Assembly: GCA_016179995.1 (NCBI GenBank)
Contig: JACPCC010000073.1
Span: 1-7,585, forward strand
Direction: 5' to 3'
From: Candidatus Woesearchaeota archaeon
GTDB taxonomy: Archaea; Nanobdellota; Nanobdellia; Woesearchaeales; GW2011-AR9
Length of the DNA: 7,585 bases
Shown here: positions 5,712 through 7,585 of the stretch, piece after piece
Layout of the letters: every line of letters begins with the position of its first letter
Numbering within the stretch: the stretch's first letter is position 1
The notes under the pieces: generated by a model
The model's input: the letters and a program-made list of their open reading frames with translations, nothing else
Told to the model about the DNA's origin: nothing
The model's database searches: none
Program-made: the position numbers and the translations under genes

Positions 5712-6836
5712 CATCACGATACTTCTCAAGATACAGAAGATACTTGTCCGCCAGTGCCAATAGTTCCTGATGGCTGTCCAGAAATTCCAGTTGAATGTCT
5801 TGATAGTGAAACAAGAGCCATAGAATGTTTCTTTGATGATAATACTGGAATACAACATCTTACCGGAACACAACAACAAATATGTACCGACGGAAGATGG
5901 GATAATTATGGTCATTGCAGTGGAGAAATACCTACACCTCCATTACCTTTATGTTTAGATGGTTCTGTTGAAAGAGAATATAGAGTTCGTGAAAATTCTT
6001 GCGGCTTAAATAACCGTGGGAACAAAATACAAGAACGAACTACGCGATGTTTAGACGGTGTATGGACTAGCCGAACTCCGTGGTTAGATGTTGGTGATTG
6101 TCAAGACCAAGACAGATGCGTTGACGGTTCTGTAACTTCGCCACCAGATGCCTGTGGACTTAATGGAGATGGACTGCTTACTCAACAGTGTATAGAAGGT
6201 ATTTATGAAAATTTATGTCTCGATCCTGCCGAATGTTTAAATGGTACTACTATTGAAGTTTCTTGCGGAATTACAGGAGAAGGTGTTTCTACGGTAATTT
6301 GTGAAGATGGATATTTGAATGTTGGACCTTGTAGCGTTCCTTCTACTGGCGAATGTATCGATGGCACAATTTTAAGTGAAGTTAGAGAGAGAACTTGTGG
6401 ATTAAATGAAAATGGAAAATTTTTCCAAGAAAAAACGAGAGAATGTGTGGATGGTTATTGGACAATAGGTAGTTTGTGGACAGATATTTCTACTTGTATT
6501 GACCCAGATGATTGTGTCAATGGTTCAACTAGAACAGATATAACTGCTGATTGTGGAATAAATGGAAACGGATTTATAGAACAGTTATGTGAAGTTGGCG
6601 CTTGGGTTAATAGTCGATGTAATGATGATGATGTTTGTAGAGATGGGATAGTTAATACAGAAGATATGTCCATAACTTGCGGGTTAAATAACAGAGGCAG
6701 AGAAGTTATTGAACGAGAACAAACCTGTTCATCTGGACACTGGAGTTCCTTTAGCGGATGGACTGTTGCTTATTCTTGTAATGAGGTAGATAATTGTGTA
6801 TATGGAACTACAATGTACAAGTGGAGATTATACTAA
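5634..6836 (+). CDS. Secreted cysteine-rich CG[LI]N-repeat protein, paralogue of the preceding gene, frame-broken at its 3' end
   Basis: A 400-residue reading that starts 2 nt after the previous stop. The signal sequence (1-20, then Cys21-Asp-Asp) is nearly identical to that of the first protein. A short acidic and proline-containing stretch follows, then an irregular first module (Cys55-95). Regular four-cysteine modules begin at Cys107, 162, 201, 241, 294 and 335, and an incomplete one begins at Cys388. Typical elements are NSCGLNNRGNK (122-131), ADCGINGNG (306-313) and long-module tails such as CSSGHWSSFSGWTVAYSC (365-382). Modules 2-4 are collinear with those of the first protein, which supports tandem duplication. 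After GTT (391-393) the reading becomes MYKWRLY and stops, whereas the module pattern resumes one base later in the +1 frame. The reading is therefore probably a truncated or misassembled part of a longer gene. The product is presumably a disulphide-rich surface protein of unknown role. Confidence 0.75.
   Translation: MKKNIRNIVLGTFLAYSPLACDDAQLHHDTSQDTEDTCPPVPIVPDGCPEIPVECLDSETRAIECFFDDNTGIQHLTGTQQQICTDGRWDNYGHCSGEIPTPPLPLCLDGSVEREYRVRENSCGLNNRGNKIQERTTRCLDGVWTSRTPWLDVGDCQDQDRCVDGSVTSPPDACGLNGDGLLTQQCIEGIYENLCLDPAECLNGTTIEVSCGITGEGVSTVICEDGYLNVGPCSVPSTGECIDGTILSEVRERTCGLNENGKFFQEKTRECVDGYWTIGSLWTDISTCIDPDDCVNGSTRTDITADCGINGNGFIEQLCEVGAWVNSRCNDDDVCRDGIVNTEDMSITCGLNNRGREVIEREQTCSSGHWSSFSGWTVAYSCNEVDNCVYGTTMYKWRLY
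6802..6836 (+). other. Frame break inside a module
   Basis: Frame 1 reads DNCVYGTT and then MYKWRLY-stop; the +1 frame reads CTSGDYTNPGVC and continues the repeat. Compared with the intact short module at 7330-7476, the segment from just after GTT to just before the third cysteine (about 62 nt, including the CGINGRGEL part) is absent. The missing length is not a multiple of three, which accounts for the shift. Confidence 0.75.
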
Positions 6837-7585
6837 TCCAGGTGTTTGTCGTGATACAGATGTATGTAAAGATGGAACACTTACAGATTATGAGTTACAG
6901 GATATTTCCTGTGGTCTTAATAACAATGGTGTACAGTTTCAGGAAAGGACGAAGGAATGTATAGATGGACAGCATGGAGATTTTGGTTCTTGGACAAATT
7001 ATGAAAGCTGTTTAGATCCTGACGAGTGTGTAAATGGTACAACTACTCAAGAAACTCTTACTGATACCTGTGGTATAAATGGGCGTGGAGAGCTTATTGT
7101 TGAATATACCTGTGCTGATGGTGTTTATGATGTTGAGCATGGTAGAGAAGTACGTTGTGATGACCCTGATGTTTGTCTTGATGGTCTAGTTAATGATGAA
7201 GATATGTCTAGAACTTGTGGATTAAACAGTAGAGGCAGAGAAGTTCTGGAAAGAGAGCAAACCTGTTCATCTGGACATTGGAGTTCATTTGGTGGATGGA
7301 CGGTAAGTTATGGTTGCGGAGATATTGATGATTGCAGAGATGGTGCTACTACAAGACAAACATTAATCGATGCTTGTGGAATTAATGGACGTGGAGAACT
7401 CATAACGGAATATACTTGTACTCTCGGAGCATGGGATGTTATAAATGGAATGGGAATTTCCTGCATTGATACTGATATCTGTAAGGATGAAACTCTTGTT
7501 GATTTTGAATTACAAAATATTTCTTGTGGTATTAATAACAATGGTGTACAGTTTCAGGAAAGGACGAAGGAATGTATAGATGGAC
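6802..7585 (+). CDS. Continuation of the cysteine-rich repeat protein in the +1 frame (partial, runs off the right edge)
   Basis: Open reading from an ATG at 6802 (MELQCTSGDYTNPG) to the window end. Module-like sequence is recognisable from the TGT at 6814 onward (257 codons). It contains the tail of a broken module and then modules starting with CKDGTLTDYE, CVNGTTTQE, CLDGLVNDE, CRDGATTRQ and CKDETLVDF. All carry the CG[LI]N-x-x-G element, for example CGLNNNGVQFQERTKEC and CGINGRGELIVEYTC. It has no export signal of its own, so it is best read as the 3' part of the gene that starts at 5634, separated from it by a deletion-type frameshift or an assembly error. Whether a propeller follows, as in the first protein, lies outside the window. 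The ATG at 6802 is a formal start only. Confidence 0.65.
   Translation, partial: MELQCTSGDYTNPGVCRDTDVCKDGTLTDYELQDISCGLNNNGVQFQERTKECIDGQHGDFGSWTNYESCLDPDECVNGTTTQETLTDTCGINGRGELIVEYTCADGVYDVEHGREVRCDDPDVCLDGLVNDEDMSRTCGLNSRGREVLEREQTCSSGHWSSFGGWTVSYGCGDIDDCRDGATTRQTLIDACGINGRGELITEYTCTLGAWDVINGMGISCIDTDICKDETLVDFELQNISCGINNNGVQFQERTKECIDG
6917..6970 (+). repeat. 54-bp perfect direct repeat, copy 1
   Basis: Identical to 7532-7585, 615 bp (205 codons) away and in the same coding frame. It encodes NNNGVQFQERTKECIDG and flanking bases. The base just before it differs (c here, a in copy 2). Confidence 0.95.
7532..7585 (+). repeat. 54-bp perfect direct repeat, copy 2, ending at the window edge
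   Basis: Identical to 6917-6970 up to the last base of the window, so the true repeat may be longer. Termination exactly within a perfect repeat is what a short-read assembly break would produce. Confidence 0.95.

Larger units (their letters stand above)
5952..7585 (+). repeat. Long array of four-cysteine modules with a 205-codon higher-order unit
   Basis: The array continues through the frame break and off the right edge. From about 6870 the order is long (DVCKDGTLTDYELQDISCGLN), short (CVNGTTTQETLTDTCGING), long (CLDGLVNDEDMSRTCGLN), short (CRDGATTRQTLIDACGING), then the first long type again. This gives a four-module unit of 615 bp. The long type with EDMS and CSSGHWSSF also occurs before the break (from 6640), but only 538 bp from its next copy. 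Confidence 0.85.

Noticed and set aside
6802..6836. Programmed ribosomal frameshifting
   Set aside because: There is no slippery heptamer or downstream structure that I can see, and comparison with other modules shows missing sequence rather than a simple slip.
5952..7585. CRISPR or other non-coding repeat array
   Set aside because: Repeats are long, divergent, in codon register and conserved at protein level; there are no short identical repeats with unique spacers.

Overview
The window looks like part of an AT-rich archaeal genome, most likely a DPANN-type lineage such as Woesearchaeota or Pacearchaeota. Three things suggest this: an archaeal-style Lhr helicase, a RelE-like/ribbon-helix-helix toxin-antitoxin pair of a type I recall from such genomes, and promoters with TATA boxes close to the start codons and weak or absent Shine-Dalgarno sites. 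The lineage is an inference from protein style, not from a marker gene.

Layout. Positions 1-2491 (minus strand) hold most of a large Lhr-family DEAD/DEAH helicase that runs off the left edge; 830 codons read without interruption. A 166-nt spacer follows (2492-2657). Next, all on the minus strand, come a RelE-like toxin (2658-2999), its small antitoxin (2987-3190, overlapping the toxin by 13 nt) and a winged-helix regulator (3254-3532). A 137-nt divergent promoter region (3533-3669) separates these from two tandem plus-strand genes for secreted cysteine-rich proteins. The first (3670-5631) has an N-terminal signal, seven four-cysteine CG[LI]N-type modules and a C-terminal TolB-like beta-propeller. 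The second starts 2 nt after the first stops (5634). It has an almost identical signal sequence and a longer array of the same modules. Its frame breaks at about 6813, where roughly 60 nt of a module appear to be missing, and the array then continues in the +1 frame to the right edge. The window ends exactly at the end of a 54-bp perfect repeat.

How the genes fit together. The toxin and antitoxin form one translationally overlapping unit with its own TATA box and three 9-bp-spaced TATAG repeats that could be its operator. The winged-helix gene sits between this unit and the surface-protein genes and could regulate itself, either neighbour, or something elsewhere. The two cysteine-rich genes look like a tandem duplication in one transcription unit and probably make disulphide-stabilised cell-surface or secreted proteins. 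Lhr is a housekeeping nucleic-acid helicase with no evident link to the rest. The least familiar part is the CG[LI]N module family: its alternating long and short modules, its fusion to a propeller, and its repeat-driven instability.
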